Source: Acidimicrobiia bacterium
GTDB lineage: Bacteria > Actinomycetota > Acidimicrobiia > Spongiisociales > UBA5794
Direction of reading: 5' to 3'
Assembly (NCBI GenBank): GCA_013001485.1
Contig: JABDMN010000044.1
Span: forward strand, 1-20,024
DNA: 20,024 bases
Numbering within the stretch: the stretch's first letter is position 1; every line of letters begins with the position of its first letter. Position numbers and translations under genes: made by a program. The notes under the pieces were generated by a model. That model saw nothing but the letters and a program-made list of their open reading frames with translations, was not told where the DNA came from and searched no databases. Below are positions 14,073 through 20,024 of the stretch, one piece after another.

Positions 14073-14207
14073 TCAGGCTGAGAGGCGACGGCGACCCTTC
14101 TCCCGGCGCCGCTTGACGACGGCCCGGCCGGCGCGCGTTCGCATCCGGGAACGGAACCCGTGCTTGCGTTTGCGGCGCCGAGTGTTCGGCTGATAGGTGC
14201 GTTTCAT
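14073..14207 (-). CDS. rpmH: Large ribosomal subunit protein bL34
   Basis: 44 aa, [20 protein letters not shown] and the highly basic continuation [20 protein letters not shown] are diagnostic of bL34. It is the first gene of the minus-strand operon that leads from the origin to parB. No Shine-Dalgarno precedes ATG 14207; the upstream bases read CACCTCTTC. The +1 frame of the whole gene is free of stops and runs on into rnpA. Confidence 0.97.
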   Translation of the reverse strand: MKRTYQPNTRRRKRKHGFRSRMRTRAGRAVVKRRREKGRRRLSA

Positions 14208-14249
14208 GAAGAGGTGAATCCGTGACGAGGTGTGCGGTTTCGGCTCCAC

Positions 14250-14281
14250 AGGTTACGGAGCACGGCCTTGCTTTGCAAAGC
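14250..14281 (-). promoter_or_regulatory. Putative rpmH operon promoter with palindromic -35 region
   Basis: On the minus strand TTGCAA (14278-14273) and TAACCT (14255-14250) are spaced by 17 nt, giving an mRNA leader of about 36 nt. The -35 lies within a perfect 12-bp palindrome, GCTTTGCAAAGC (14270-14281), which could be an operator. Confidence 0.4.
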
Positions 14282-14476
14282 GCACCGCCTGAAACCCCAT
14301 CTCGCGAAACAAACCAAGGCCCCGCGAAAAATCACACAAGGGCCTAAATGCCGATTCCGGGCATCGCAGGCACCTGCCGCACTCGAGTCGAACCTCCGAA
14401 TTCTTCAATCCCCATAAGGGAAATCGGCCGGTCTTCGACTTGGTCTGGGCGACGGATAGCGCGCGTTTTGGCAGTC

Positions 14477-14506
14477 TTGAAGCCGGGCGCATTCTGTGCA
14501 TATAGT
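14477..14506 (+). promoter_or_regulatory. Putative dnaA promoter
   Basis: TTGAAG (14477-14482) and TATAGT (14501-14506) are separated by 18 nt. TATAGT matches the -10 consensus in five of six positions. Transcription would start near 14513, leaving a leader of about 135 nt that contains the three DnaA boxes. Confidence 0.6.
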
Positions 14507-14588
14507 CCGCAATCGCCGGGACCGTGCACGCTTCCCCAGTGAGCAAAGAAAGACAGCTTCTCCTATCCCCTCGGGGCAGGGCGCACCA

Positions 14589-14620
14589 TTCTCCACACAT
14601 GTGGACAGGTGTGTGGATAG
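14589..14620. promoter_or_regulatory. Cluster of three DnaA boxes upstream of dnaA
   Basis: TTCTCCACA on the plus strand (14589-14597), then CTGTCCACA (14600-14608) and CTATCCACA (14612-14620) on the minus strand. Each matches the TTRTCCACA consensus in at least eight of nine positions, counting C for T at position 1 or C for R at position 3. Located 28 nt before the dnaA start and downstream of its promoter, they fit negative autoregulation by DnaA, or act as a second origin part. Confidence 0.75.
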
Positions 14621-14647
14621 CGAGAACGACGTATCGGAGGACGCCGA

Positions 14648-16030
14648 GTGGAACCGCAACCCTCCCAGGGCCAGTGGGAAGAGTTCAACACCAAGCTCCA
14701 GAACCTCATGGAGCCGACCAAGTGGCAAACGTGGATACAGCCATTGACGTATCGGGTGGATGACAGGACGATTCATTTCGAAGCCCCCACCTCCTTTCAC
14801 GGGCGGTGGGTACAAGACCGGTACTTCACAGCCATTCAGGAAGTGGCTGTGGACATCTTCGGCGACGACGTCTCTGTAGTCCTCAACACGCCGGCAGAGC
14901 CCGAACCCATCGCTGAGGAGCCGGACCCCGTCCCTCCACATGCACAGGATGGCCCTGGACCGCAGCAACTCTTTCCGAACGACCCGATGGCTGAGCGCGC
15001 CCGCAGCTCTCGCCTCGTTCCGAAGTACACCTTCGAGAACTTCGTCGTCGGTCAGTCGAATCGCTTTGCCCACGCCGCTGCCATGGCGGTCGCCGAGCAG
15101 CCCGGTCGCTACTACAACCCCTTGTTCATCTACGGGGGAGCCGGGCTCGGCAAGACGCACCTCCTGCACGCCGTCGGACACATCGCTCAAGAGCTCCAAC
15201 CCGGTATCTCGGTCCGGTACGTGTCTTCAGAGCGCTTTTTCAACGAGTTCATCAACGGGATCCGTCGGAAGCGGATGGAGGAGTTCAAAGCCCGGTACCG
15301 GAATAACGACGTCCTCCTGCTCGACGACGTCCAGTTCTTCGAGGGCAAGGAACAGATCCTGGAGGAGTTCTTCCACACGTTCAACACCCTCTATGAGGCG
15401 TCCAAGCAGCTCGTGATCAGCTCTGATCGCCATCCCAAGAACCTGTCGAGTCTCGAGGACCGGCTCCGCAGCCGGTTCGAATGGGGCCTTCTCACCGATA
15501 TTCAGCCGCCCGATGTGGAGACCCGTCTCGCCATCTTGCGCCGGAACGCCGAGTTTGCCCCGATGGCCGTGCCTCGTGAGGTGCTCGAGTTCATCGCGGT
15601 TCACGTGCTCGACAACATCCGTGAGCTCGAGGGCGCTCTGACCCGGGTGACGGCATACGCCGGTCTCACCAACCAGCAGGTCACCGTCGAGATCGCCCAG
15701 GACGTCTTGTCTGACATCGTGCCGACAGCACAATCACGGCCCTTGACATCCGACGACATCCTCGATGCGACGGCCATGATGGTTGGAGTGCCCCGAGTGG
15801 ACCTTCTCGGCCCATCGCGTAGACAGCCCCTAGCCCGTCATCGCCAGATCGCCATGTACCTGTGTCGAGAACTGACTGACCTCTCGCTCCCCAAGATCGG
15901 TGCGGTGTTCGGGGGACGAGACCACACGACGGTCATCCACGCCATCGACAAGATCAAAGGGCTCATGCAGTCAGACAGAGATGTCTACAACGTGGTGACA
16001 GAGTTGTCCCAGAAGCTGAGGACAACGTGA
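14648..16030 (+). CDS. dnaA: Chromosomal replication initiator protein DnaA
   Basis: Binds DnaA boxes and opens the origin; AAA+ ATPase, 460 aa. Domain I at 1-80 (helicase and DnaB interaction, WQTWIQPL), a short acidic-proline domain II at about 81-122, domain III with Walker A GGAGLGKT (163-170), Walker B LLLDDVQF (223-230) and arginine-containing [10 protein letters not shown] (271-280), and domain IV with the DnaA signature [15 protein letters not shown] (422-436). Domain II is short compared with Streptomyces. The GTG start at 14648 is backed by GGAGG (14636-14640), 7 nt away. Followed by the proposed origin. Confidence 0.98.
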   Translation: MEPQPSQGQWEEFNTKLQNLMEPTKWQTWIQPLTYRVDDRTIHFEAPTSFHGRWVQDRYFTAIQEVAVDIFGDDVSVVLNTPAEPEPIAEEPDPVPPHAQDGPGPQQLFPNDPMAERARSSRLVPKYTFENFVVGQSNRFAHAAAMAVAEQPGRYYNPLFIYGGAGLGKTHLLHAVGHIAQELQPGISVRYVSSERFFNEFINGIRRKRMEEFKARYRNNDVLLLDDVQFFEGKEQILEEFFHTFNTLYEASKQLVISSDRHPKNLSSLEDRLRSRFEWGLLTDIQPPDVETRLAILRRNAEFAPMAVPREVLEFIAVHVLDNIRELEGALTRVTAYAGLTNQQVTVEIAQDVLSDIVPTAQSRPLTSDDILDATAMMVGVPRVDLLGPSRRQPLARHRQIAMYLCRELTDLSLPKIGAVFGGRDHTTVIHAIDKIKGLMQSDRDVYNVVTELSQKLRTT

Positions 16031-16227
16031 ACCTGTCCACACCTGCCCATGCCCGTTTCAGGGGCCCTGAGGGAAACCCCCGACTTATCCGACTCGTTTC
16101 CCCACAGGGGTGTGGACGAAAAAACACCCTCTCACCAGGCGTTTTGTCCATCCGTCCACAATCCACAACGCCTACTACTACCTCTACTATCAATAGATAT
16201 ATTCTTCCGAAGGAGTAGAAACCGACT
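16031..16227. other. oriC: Proposed chromosome replication origin (oriC), dnaA-dnaN gap
   Basis: Recognisable DnaA boxes: CTGTCCACA (16033-16041, +), TCGTCCACA (16111-16119, -), CCGTCCACA (16152-16160, +) and CAATCCACA (16159-16167, +). Weaker ones are TTATCCGAC (16085-16093), TTCCCCACA (16098-16106) and TTGTCCATC (16144-16152). The last two strong boxes point into a CTA-triplet and AT-rich stretch. Position between dnaA and dnaN matches known actinobacterial origins, and transcription diverges on a large scale around it. Confidence 0.85.
16172..16206 (+). other. DnaA-trio repeats and AT-rich unwinding element
   Basis: Starting 4 nt (ACGC) after the last DnaA box the plus strand reads CTA CTA CTA CCT CTA CTA TCA ATA, i.e. 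3'-GAT-type trios on the complementary strand, followed by GATATATTCTT. This is the known order of the basal unwinding system: DnaA boxes, GC spacer, trios, AT-rich DNA. TATATT (16198-16203) could double as a -10 for dnaN. Confidence 0.75.
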
Positions 16228-17307
16228 GTGCGTATACGAGCCGAACGAGATGATCTCGCTGACGTCCTGACCCGAGCCGGCAGGGGTGTCGGGACGCGGT
16301 CGCCGCTTCCGATCCTCCAGGGCTTGCTCTGTGAGGTCGAGGGAGGAACCCTCCGAGTCACCGGTACCGACACCGAGGTGACGGTCCGCACCTCCGCCGA
16401 TGTTGAGGTCCTGGCAGAGGGCCGCACCGTGATCCCAGCTCGCCTGGCATCCGAAGCGGTGCGCAAGCTTCCGCCTGGAGCCGTGACCGTGGACGCCTCC
16501 GATGGTGAGGTCGAGATCACGGGTTCGGGGCCCAGGTTCAAGCTGCGTGAGCTCAAGGTCGACGACTTCCCTGACCTCGTGGAGCCGGATCTCGGTGAAG
16601 GCACAGACGTCGACGGTGGTGAGTTGTTGGAGGCGATCTCCCAGGTGGGCGTTGCCGCTTCCACCGACGAGGCCCGTCCGACCCTCACCGGAGTGCTGTT
16701 CGAAGGTGAGGATGACCATCTCCGCGTCGTCGCCACCGACTCGTACCGACTGGCGGTCAGAGACCTCAACGGCGTAGCGCCGAGCGAGACGAGCCTGGTG
16801 CCGTATCGAGCTTTGCGTGAGCTGTCCCGCACCATCGGAGACGGCAAGTGGAACATGGCGTTTGGCAGTCGCGAGGCGCGGTTCCGGTCCGACCTGGGAT
16901 CGGTCACGGTGCGGCTCATCGAGGCCGCATTCCCCAACTACCGACAGCTGCTTCCGGAGGGCTACCCCTATCACCTCAAGCTCGAGAAGGCCGCCTTGCT
17001 GGAGGCCGTCGGCAGGGCGTCCCTCGTCGCTGAGGACCACATCCCGGTCCGCCTCGGGCTCACCTCCGGCGGGGTGGAGCTCAGCGTGATTCGCCAGGAG
17101 GTGGGCGAGGAGACTGAGCACGTGCCGGGGGAGTACAACGGCGAGGAGATGACGGTGGCGTTCAACACCAAGTACCTCACAGACGGGCTCTCGGTTGCCA
17201 AGGGCGACGACGTGGTGTTGGAGACGATCGACCCGCTCAAGCCCGGACTCTTGAGGAGCGCGGCGGGCGATGCGTTCCGTTATCTGCTGATGCCGGTCCG
17301 TCTCTGA
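16228..17307 (+). CDS. dnaN: DNA polymerase III sliding clamp (beta subunit)
   Basis: Ring-shaped dimer that tethers DNA polymerase III and many repair enzymes to DNA. 359 aa with the three-domain length expected. Recognised by the opening MRIRAERDDLADVLTRAGRGV, VDDFPDLVEP near 111-120, the mid-region ATDSYRLAVRDL (about 169-180) and the typical C-terminal YLLMPVRL, which forms part of the partner-binding pocket. The GTG start at 16228 has AAGGAG at 16210-16215, a rather long 12-nt spacing; no better start is in frame. recF starts 1 nt after the stop. Confidence 0.97.
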   Translation: MRIRAERDDLADVLTRAGRGVGTRSPLPILQGLLCEVEGGTLRVTGTDTEVTVRTSADVEVLAEGRTVIPARLASEAVRKLPPGAVTVDASDGEVEITGSGPRFKLRELKVDDFPDLVEPDLGEGTDVDGGELLEAISQVGVAASTDEARPTLTGVLFEGEDDHLRVVATDSYRLAVRDLNGVAPSETSLVPYRALRELSRTIGDGKWNMAFGSREARFRSDLGSVTVRLIEAAFPNYRQLLPEGYPYHLKLEKAALLEAVGRASLVAEDHIPVRLGLTSGGVELSVIRQEVGEETEHVPGEYNGEEMTVAFNTKYLTDGLSVAKGDDVVLETIDPLKPGLLRSAAGDAFRYLLMPVRL

Positions 17308-17308
17308 C

Positions 17309-18433
17309 GTGCATCTCGCCTGGTTGTCCCTGAGGGACTTCCGCAGTTACCCACAGCTGGAGCTACGACCGGGCCCGGGTCTCAACGTGCTGGTCGGCCG
17401 CAATGGCGCCGGCAAGACGTCGGTTCTCGAGGCCATCGCCTACCTGTCCGGGTTGAAGTCGTTTCGGCGTGTCCCCGACGATGCCCTGATCAGAACAGGC
17501 GCAGACGCCGCTGTTCTTCGTGGTGGTTTCACCACCGCATCGGGTGAGTACACCGTGGAGGTGGAGCTTCCCCGGGAAGGGAGGCGTCGGGTGCTTGCCA
17601 ACGCCAAACGGCCCAAGCGGTTCTCAGACGTCGCTGGTGAAGTGCCGGTCGTTGCGTTCCTGCCCGATGACATCGACATGGTCAAGAGGGGTCCGGCGTA
17701 TCGGCGTGAGTACCTGGACGACCTTGCCGCCCAACTGTCACCCGTCACGAGGCAGGATCAGTCCGACTTCGAGCGTGCCCTTCGCCAGCGCAATGCCCTG
17801 CTTCGCAACGAGGGGCCCGATGCTTCGGACGCCGACCTCGACGCCTGGGATACCGAAGTTGCCAACACCGGCGGTCGGGTGGCAGCGGCACGTCTCGGTC
17901 TCGTGGACCGGCTGGGGCCGGTGTTGACGGACACCTACGCCCGTGTCGGCGGCAACGATCGTGTCAGCTGGCGGTATGAGCCCAACTGGGCCGAGCCGAT
18001 CTCGTCGCTCGAGGCCGTCGACCGCTCACCCGAGACCCTGGCCGCGGCGATCCTGGAGAAGCTGGGCGAGCGGCGGCGGATCGACAAGGAGCGAAGGTCG
18101 ACAACAGTCGGGCCCCAGCGTGACGACATCACGTTCCTACTGGGAGATCGTTCGACACGGACCCAGGCTTCCCAGGGGGAGCAGCGATCGATGGCGCTCG
18201 CAATGAGGGTGGGTGCTTACGAGCTTATCCGTGACGGTATGGGTACCCCTCCTGTGCTTCTCCTCGACGATGTGTTCTCCGAACTCGACAGTGTGCGAGT
18301 GGAGGGCGTGGTCGATCTGCTGCCGGCCGGTCAGGTTCTCGTCACTACCGCCCGCCAAGATGATGTTCCGATGAAAGGAACCGCGTTTGATGTTGTCGAT
18401 GGCGTTGTGTCGGAGGTGAATGCGGGTGTATGA
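17309..18433 (+). CDS. recF: DNA replication and repair protein RecF
   Basis: SMC-like ATPase that helps load RecA at single-stranded gaps through RecO and RecR. 374 aa. Walker A GRNGAGKT at 30-37, ABC signature SQGEQRS at 288-294, Walker B with D-loop VLLLDDVFSELD at 316-327. The opening LSLRDFRSYPQLEL is typical. GTG 17309 follows the dnaN stop by one base, so translation is coupled. The last codons hold the Shine-Dalgarno of the DUF721 gene. Confidence 0.97.
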   Translation: MHLAWLSLRDFRSYPQLELRPGPGLNVLVGRNGAGKTSVLEAIAYLSGLKSFRRVPDDALIRTGADAAVLRGGFTTASGEYTVEVELPREGRRRVLANAKRPKRFSDVAGEVPVVAFLPDDIDMVKRGPAYRREYLDDLAAQLSPVTRQDQSDFERALRQRNALLRNEGPDASDADLDAWDTEVANTGGRVAAARLGLVDRLGPVLTDTYARVGGNDRVSWRYEPNWAEPISSLEAVDRSPETLAAAILEKLGERRRIDKERRSTTVGPQRDDITFLLGDRSTRTQASQGEQRSMALAMRVGAYELIRDGMGTPPVLLLDDVFSELDSVRVEGVVDLLPAGQVLVTTARQDDVPMKGTAFDVVDGVVSEVNAGV

Positions 18434-18737
18434 GTTGCAGCGACTCGACGAGGTCATGGACCTGGTTCTGAGCCGCATCGGCGTGGCGTCTGCTCGACAT
18501 CTCGACGAGCTGACCTCCCGCTGGGACGACATCACCGGAGTTCCCTGGGCGGGCAGAACCTGGCCGCTGAGCCTCCAGGAGGGGGAACTGGTGGTGGGTG
18601 TGGACTCCGGGTCAACAGCATCGTTGGTGAAGTACGACATACAGCGCGTTCTTGAACTGCTCGAAACAGTCACGGGACCCGGAATAGTGACGAAGGTGAC
18701 ACTCAAAGTGGTTACCAGCGGCCGTGAGCGGCGCTGA
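18426..18737 (+). CDS. DUF721 family protein (DciA-like)
   Basis: 103 aa with the DUF721 pattern: W-x-x-ITG-x-PWAGRTWPLSL, EGELVVGVDSGS, then a helix and VTKVTLKVV. The family includes DciA, a loader or partner of replicative helicase DnaB in bacteria that lack DnaC, which suits the position between recF and gyrB (Rv0004 in Mycobacterium). GTG 18426 is preferred because GGAGGTG (18412-18418) then lies 7 nt upstream; ATG 18420 in the same frame is almost on top of that box. Overlaps the recF end by 8 bp. Confidence 0.88.
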   Translation: MYELQRLDEVMDLVLSRIGVASARHLDELTSRWDDITGVPWAGRTWPLSLQEGELVVGVDSGSTASLVKYDIQRVLELLETVTGPGIVTKVTLKVVTSGRERR

Positions 18738-18785
18738 GACGGCCCGAAGCAATGCCGTTAGTGGTCGACACTACGCCCACTCGAC

Positions 18786-18825
18786 TTCGATTAGAGGCGA
18801 TCTGAAGCTATACTTACACGCGTGT
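18786..18825 (+). promoter_or_regulatory. Putative gyrB promoter with palindrome at the start site
   Basis: TTCGAT (18786-18791) and TATACT (18809-18814) are spaced by 17 nt; the -10 is near consensus. A perfect 10-bp palindrome ACACGCGTGT (18816-18825) covers the expected transcription start near 18821. The 133-bp gap shows nothing else apart from the leader hairpin. Confidence 0.55.
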
Positions 18826-18834
18826 CAATTGCCC

Positions 18835-18852
18835 GCCGCAGCCTCCTGCGGC
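18835..18852 (+). promoter_or_regulatory. Hairpin in the gyrB leader
   Basis: GCCGCAG and CTGCGGC form a perfect 7-bp GC-rich stem with a CCTC loop, ending 8 nt before the AAGGAG ribosome binding site (18861-18866) of gyrB. No U-tract follows, so it is not a terminator; it may stabilise the leader. Confidence 0.45.
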
Positions 18853-18870
18853 CGGCACTGAAGGAGCCCC

Positions 18871-20024
18871 GTGAGCACCACGAAATCGTCCAACGCGTCC
18901 TATGACGCCAAGAACATAACGGTCCTCGAAGGCCTCGAGGCGGTCCGGAAGCGGCCCGCCATGTACATCGGCTCGACTGGTCCTCGGGGTCTGCACCACC
19001 TCATCTGGGAAGTCGTCGATAACGCTGTCGATGAGGCAATGGCCGGATTCTGCACCCGCATCGACGTCACGCTGCTCGCAGACGGCGGAGTCCAGGTCAA
19101 GGACAACGGTCGTGGCATTCCGGTCGACCGCCACGCAAAGACGAAGCAGTCTGCCCTCACCACGGTGATGACGACTCTCCATGCGGGTGGCAAGTTCGAG
19201 GAAGGCGCCTACACGGTCTCGGGTGGTCTGCACGGTGTGGGTGTCTCGGTGGTCAATGCGTTGTCGACCCGCCTCGATGCCGAGGTCGTACGCGACGGCC
19301 ATCGTTGGCTGCAGAAGTTCGCCTACGGCAAGCCCGAGTCAAAGGATCCCAAGAAGGGGAAGCCGGCCAAGCGGACCGGTACCACGGTGACGTTCTGGGC
19401 CGACCCGGAGATCTTCGAGGAGACCACGACATACGACCGCGCCACGGTCTCGAGCCGGTTGCGGGAGATGGCATTCCTCAACAAGGGGATCGAGATCACC
19501 CTGACCGACGAGCGCGGCGATGAGCTCGTTGAGGAGTCCTTCCAGTACAAGGGCGGCATCATCGATTTTGTGAAGCACCTCAACAACTCTCGCGAGCCGA
19601 TCCACAAGCAGGTCGCCTACTTCGAGGACAAGTCGGACACCGCCGAGGTTGAGGTTGCCATGCAATGGACCGGTGGGTACACCGAGACCGTTCTGAGCTT
19701 CGCCAACAACATCAACACGCATGAAGGCGGGACACACGAGGAGGGTTTCCGGAAGGCACTCACCAGGGCGCTCAACGACTTTGCGAGGGGTCGCAATGTC
19801 CTGAAGGAGAAGGACAACAACCTGGTGGGGGAGGACGTTCGCGAGGGCCTCACCGCCATCGTGTCCGCCAAGGTGCGCCAGCCGCAATTCGAAGGCCAGA
19901 CCAAGACCAAGTTGGGAAACACCGAGATCCGGTCCTTTGTGGAGAAGGCCATGAACTCGCTGCTTCCTGAGTGGCTGGAACGTCATCCCGGCGACGGCCG
20001 CCGCATCGGCGACAAGGCAAACGA
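18871..20024 (+). CDS. gyrB: DNA gyrase subunit B, N-terminal 384 residues (cut by window edge)
   Basis: ATPase subunit of gyrase, which introduces negative supercoils. The visible part covers the GHKL ATPase domain: [19 protein letters not shown] (18-36), [13 protein letters not shown] (47-59, with the Mg-binding Asn), DNGRGIP (78-84), and the ATP lid [15 protein letters not shown] (118-132). The transducer domain includes QTKTKLGN near 350. The insert [19 protein letters not shown] is longer than in enterobacteria but usual in actinobacteria. GTG 18871 has AAGGAG 4 nt upstream. The frame is open at 20024. Confidence 0.98.
   Translation, partial: MSTTKSSNASYDAKNITVLEGLEAVRKRPAMYIGSTGPRGLHHLIWEVVDNAVDEAMAGFCTRIDVTLLADGGVQVKDNGRGIPVDRHAKTKQSALTTVMTTLHAGGKFEEGAYTVSGGLHGVGVSVVNALSTRLDAEVVRDGHRWLQKFAYGKPESKDPKKGKPAKRTGTTVTFWADPEIFEETTTYDRATVSSRLREMAFLNKGIEITLTDERGDELVEESFQYKGGIIDFVKHLNNSREPIHKQVAYFEDKSDTAEVEVAMQWTGGYTETVLSFANNINTHEGGTHEEGFRKALTRALNDFARGRNVLKEKDNNLVGEDVREGLTAIVSAKVRQPQFEGQTKTKLGNTEIRSFVEKAMNSLLPEWLERHPGDGRRIGDKAN

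Larger units (their letters stand above)
14208..14647. other. 440-bp intergenic region between rpmH and dnaA
   Basis: Holds the divergent promoters of rpmH and dnaA and three DnaA boxes close to dnaA, described separately. Also seen: imperfect direct repeats beginning CTCGCGAAAC at 14301 and CCCGCGAAAA at 14321, each ending in AAGGCC or AAGGGCC, and an ACTCGAGT palindrome at 14381-14388. The stretch 14350-14460 shows no convincing gene on either strand. Short open frames here lack both coding character and good starts. Confidence 0.6.

Noticed and set aside
14242..14250. GGCTCCACA as a DnaA box
   Set aside because: Only six of nine positions match; overlaps the candidate rpmH -10.
14221..14346. 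41-codon plus-strand frame with a GAGGTG box, antisense to the rpmH leader
   Set aside because: Overlaps the proposed rpmH promoter, no protein-like pattern; the GAGGTG is the complement of the rpmH upstream bases.
14370..14400. Minus-strand GGAGGTTCGACTC resembling a tRNA or tmRNA T-arm
   Set aside because: The flanking bases do not form the required 5-bp T-stem or acceptor stem, and no anticodon arm is present.
15598..15612. GTTCACGTGCTC in dnaA as a parS copy
   Set aside because: Left arm is shifted by one base and the right arm does not match.

Overview
This window is a replication-origin neighbourhood from a high-GC actinobacterium. The gene order matches the one known around oriC in Mycobacterium and relatives: cca/pcnA ... 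sigM, anti-sigma, trxB, trxA, cwlM, parB, parA, rsmG, jag, yidC, yidD, rnpA, rpmH, dnaA, dnaN, recF, DUF721, gyrB. Several features are unlike mycobacteria: an orphan pilT, a deacetylase/acetyltransferase pair, a short CwlM, and no MurJ domain at the expected place. I infer a deep-branching lineage such as Acidimicrobiia, but the sequence alone does not prove this.

Layout. 1-3159 (minus strand): the cca N-terminal part (cut by the window edge), a stand-alone PilT-type ATPase, and a class II histone-deacetylase-fold enzyme. 3199-9291 (plus strand): a GNAT acetyltransferase, a membrane pseudokinase with a discoidin-like outer domain, an ECF sigma factor with its membrane anti-sigma, a small two-helix membrane protein, thioredoxin reductase, thioredoxin and a CwlM-like pseudo-amidase. 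9282-14207 (minus strand): parB, parA, rsmG, jag, yidC, yidD, rnpA and rpmH, an almost gapless gene string with a parS-like palindrome on the rsmG start codon. 14648-20024 (plus strand): dnaA, dnaN, recF, a DUF721 gene and the start of gyrB. Except for the 3199-9291 block, all genes point away from the origin.

Origin. The 197-bp dnaA-dnaN gap carries a run of DnaA boxes, a short GC spacer, repeated CTA triplets (DnaA-trio type) and an AT-rich stretch. This is the arrangement of a bacterial origin-unwinding element. The 440-bp rpmH-dnaA gap carries divergent promoters and three further DnaA boxes.

How the parts fit. The cluster joins chromosome replication and segregation (dnaA, dnaN, recF, gyrB, parA, parB, parS) with ribosome and membrane-protein assembly (rpmH, rnpA, yidC, yidD, jag, rsmG) and envelope or redox control (pseudokinase, sigma/anti-sigma, trxB/trxA, cwlM).

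Most notable points: (i) two proteins that in mycobacteria regulate peptidoglycan precursor supply, the MurJ C-terminal pseudokinase/discoidin module and CwlM, occur here as catalytically dead forms, the former without its MurJ flippase half; (ii) the octamer TAACCTCG lies 5-10 nt before three start codons, suggesting leaderless promoters; (iii) rnpA lacks any ATG, GTG or TTG start that would cover its conserved N-terminus; (iv) the YidC groove arginine is replaced by serine. No rRNA, tRNA, CRISPR array, insertion sequence or prophage was seen.
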